Positions 62,129 to 64,000 of a DNA stretch of 64,000 bases are shown here, one piece after another. Within the stretch, counting starts at the first letter, position 1. Each line of letters starts with the position of its first letter. The notes below the pieces were generated by a model, which was given only the letters and a program-made list of their open reading frames with translations, was not told the origin of the DNA and searched no databases. A program made the position numbers and the translations under genes. Origin of the DNA: Amyelois transitella (lineage: Eukaryota > Arthropoda > Insecta > Lepidoptera > Pyralidae); contig NC_083516.1 of assembly GCF_032362555.1 (NCBI RefSeq), forward strand, positions 4,365,001-4,429,000, given 5' to 3'.

Positions 62129-64000
62129 AAAACATCAAAATAAGGTGAATTTTATTTAAACACTATTTTCTTAAAAAGAAAACAAACACATTTCCTGTAT
62201 ACTGAATTATTAAGAATACGTGTTTTAACATGAAAAAGAAATATAGGTACCTATTGCAGGTATACTATTTTTCTATTATACGTGTTCTCTTGCATTTTGC
62301 GTTCGTAGGAAATAAACAATTATTTTTTCACAAAGAGGTAAAGTTCAACTAAAGTGTAAATTTTACTAAATAATACAAAAGACATAAAAAATTATTAACT
62401 TAAAACTTTTGTTTTTAAAATGCAATAGATACCTATATGTAAATTTTTACAATTTTGATTATACAAGCACAAATCATATTTCTTACCATGGGTTGCGTTG
62501 AGTAATTATAATAAGTCAGGATTTACCAAAGTTTATGTAAGAAAACCTCTAATATTCAATGACAATAGGCGGCTACCTCTATCAAATTTCCTTAATCATT
62601 ATTTTACGTTATGAAGCAAATTAAAAATTACAAACCCGCAATTGCAATCACCTATCACTATCATACATATCACTCACTGACATTTTCTTTTTATTCCTTC
62701 GTTTTATAATATGGCAAAGGATACTAGCCCACGCAGCAATCACTCACTGTCAGCGTAACGTGACGTTGTTGACAATTGACAAACAAGCCATAAACAAGAT
62801 TAAACTTTTAATTTTCCAATATCAAAGTCCCAAACGTTTCGAATATAAGTAATTATATCGATGCGTACCATAATAAAGTAATTGTTTTTCTCAACATATT
62901 GGTTATTAGTATATCAACAAAATATGTAAAACTACAATAAATAAAGTTCCATAATTGTTCAAAGTATTTCAAGCATCTACTACTGTAGCCGTTAACAATA
63001 TCAAGCAAAAAAATTAATATTTATTTTATCTCATATACCTCGTCAAATATTTATCTAATCCTTATTAAATATTTATTTTGAGCTAAAATAGAAATACCTA
63101 CATATTTAGTATTCTGTGATTATTTCCACCGGCAACAGGCATACTGTGCCATACTTCAAATTCTAGACAGGACTTTTGTTTATAACAAAACAAACACAGT
63201 ATTAGTTGATGTAGTTAATCCCAAATAATTTATGAAAACGAAAGTAAGTTTTATTGTTTGTTGATTTTAAGGCATTAACTAATAAACCAATCTTTGTAAA
63301 TTTTACAAAGCGTTTGAAGTTAAATGTCTGTAGAAGGACATAATTAAAACTTTTCACCCGAGTTAGTTTCCGTCGGATTTGCGAAAAACTTGTACTCTTT
63401 TGTGGCTCTAAATTTGCGTATATAGGTGGCGCTTAATTCGCGCGTATTGGTTATAAGCTTATTTTATGTTACGTGCATATCTCAGGTCTTTATTCTTTAC
63501 TTCGTAGGGACTCTTCCTAGTAAATACGATCTAATTAATAAATAACTTATTATTGCAATAAAAAATTGTACACGATTAATGCATTTTGTTAATCATAGTA
63601 ACTAGGTACTTTACCTAGCTTTATAGTACCTAGATAGGTACTTTGGTTGGTACCAAGGTAGGTACGTAAAATTATTAATTGAATGAAGTTTGAAGAATGA
63701 ATATAATTACTACCACAGACACAATACAACAATACAACTTCCATTCAGTAGATTATCGTTCTCTGATTGGCAGGTTGAACGTCATGTGTTTGAATGTAAA
63801 GTGTCTTCAATGTAGGGGTGTGCTATTTTTTAGTAGTGTGCGTAGCACTGGAGTGACGTGACGGGCGGGTGTAAAACGTTTTCACATTCATTTGCATTTT
63901 TTGTAAATATAAACTAGTAATATCAGTAACAGTAGTCGTAAATAATTGACACATTTTATTATTTATTTATCTAAACGTACACTATGTGATAAGGTGTTTT
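62129..64000. other. 5' flank of ABCB6
   Basis: No coding exon recognised. A 5' UTR exon and promoter of ABCB6 should lie here; 62690-62780 (CACTGTCAGCGTAACGTGACGTTG) and 63750-63890 (GATTGGCAGG, GTGACGTGACGGGCGGGTG) are GC-richer candidates. Near 63600-63665 there is a cluster of TAGGTA(C) words. Confidence 0.4.

Noticed and set aside
1-64000. CRISPR arrays or prokaryotic operons
   Set aside because: The window is animal nuclear DNA with spliced genes; no spaced direct-repeat array was seen.

Overview
The window is nuclear DNA of a moth or butterfly. It is AT-rich, has intron-rich genes with short exons, and carries repeat families I associate with Lepidoptera: a SINE-like family ending in ATGTATGT, Helitron-like elements beginning (minus strand) TCTATACTAATATTATAAA, and non-LTR retrotransposon 3' ends with microsatellite tails.

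Layout, left to right. (1) 3920-4113, minus: first coding exon of an integrin alpha chain; the rest of that gene lies left of the window, behind a first intron of at least 3.9 kb. (2) 6255-12587, minus: an eight-exon gene I do not recognise, encoding about 578 residues with an internal two-fold repeat. Its stop codon is followed in frame by 80 more sense codons that look coding. (3) 12.6-23.3 kb: gene-poor, repeat-rich spacer. (4) 23769-38024, minus: HEATR6 (HEAT repeat-containing protein 6), rebuilt as 16 phase-consistent exons (1095 residues). Its last intron holds an apparently intact 3.5-kb PIF/Harbinger DNA transposon (24061-27558) with two genes, a DDE transposase and a MADF/BESS protein, interleaved on opposite strands. 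(5) 38424-47461, plus: a 19-exon gene that starts as a PPIL6-type cyclophilin and continues into a long charged tail with a recurring RR(Q/P)TGFVR motif (about 1003 residues). It is divergent from HEATR6, with 399 bp between start codons. (6) 48721-62120, minus: ABCB6 (half-size ABC transporter, 16 coding exons, 844 residues), convergent with the cyclophilin gene. (7) 62.1-64 kb: 5' flank of ABCB6.

The host genes are ordinary housekeeping or cellular genes and show no sign of acting as one pathway. The unusual material is in the introns and 3' flanks: the interleaved Harbinger element beside a splice acceptor, two P-element-like THAP remnants, a near-identical stray copy of the ABCB6 Walker A coding segment, decayed copies of a HEATR6 exon, several long near-perfect hairpins next to splice sites or 3' ends, and two GC-AG introns. 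All exon boundaries were set by eye from splice consensus and reading-frame continuity, without transcript data.
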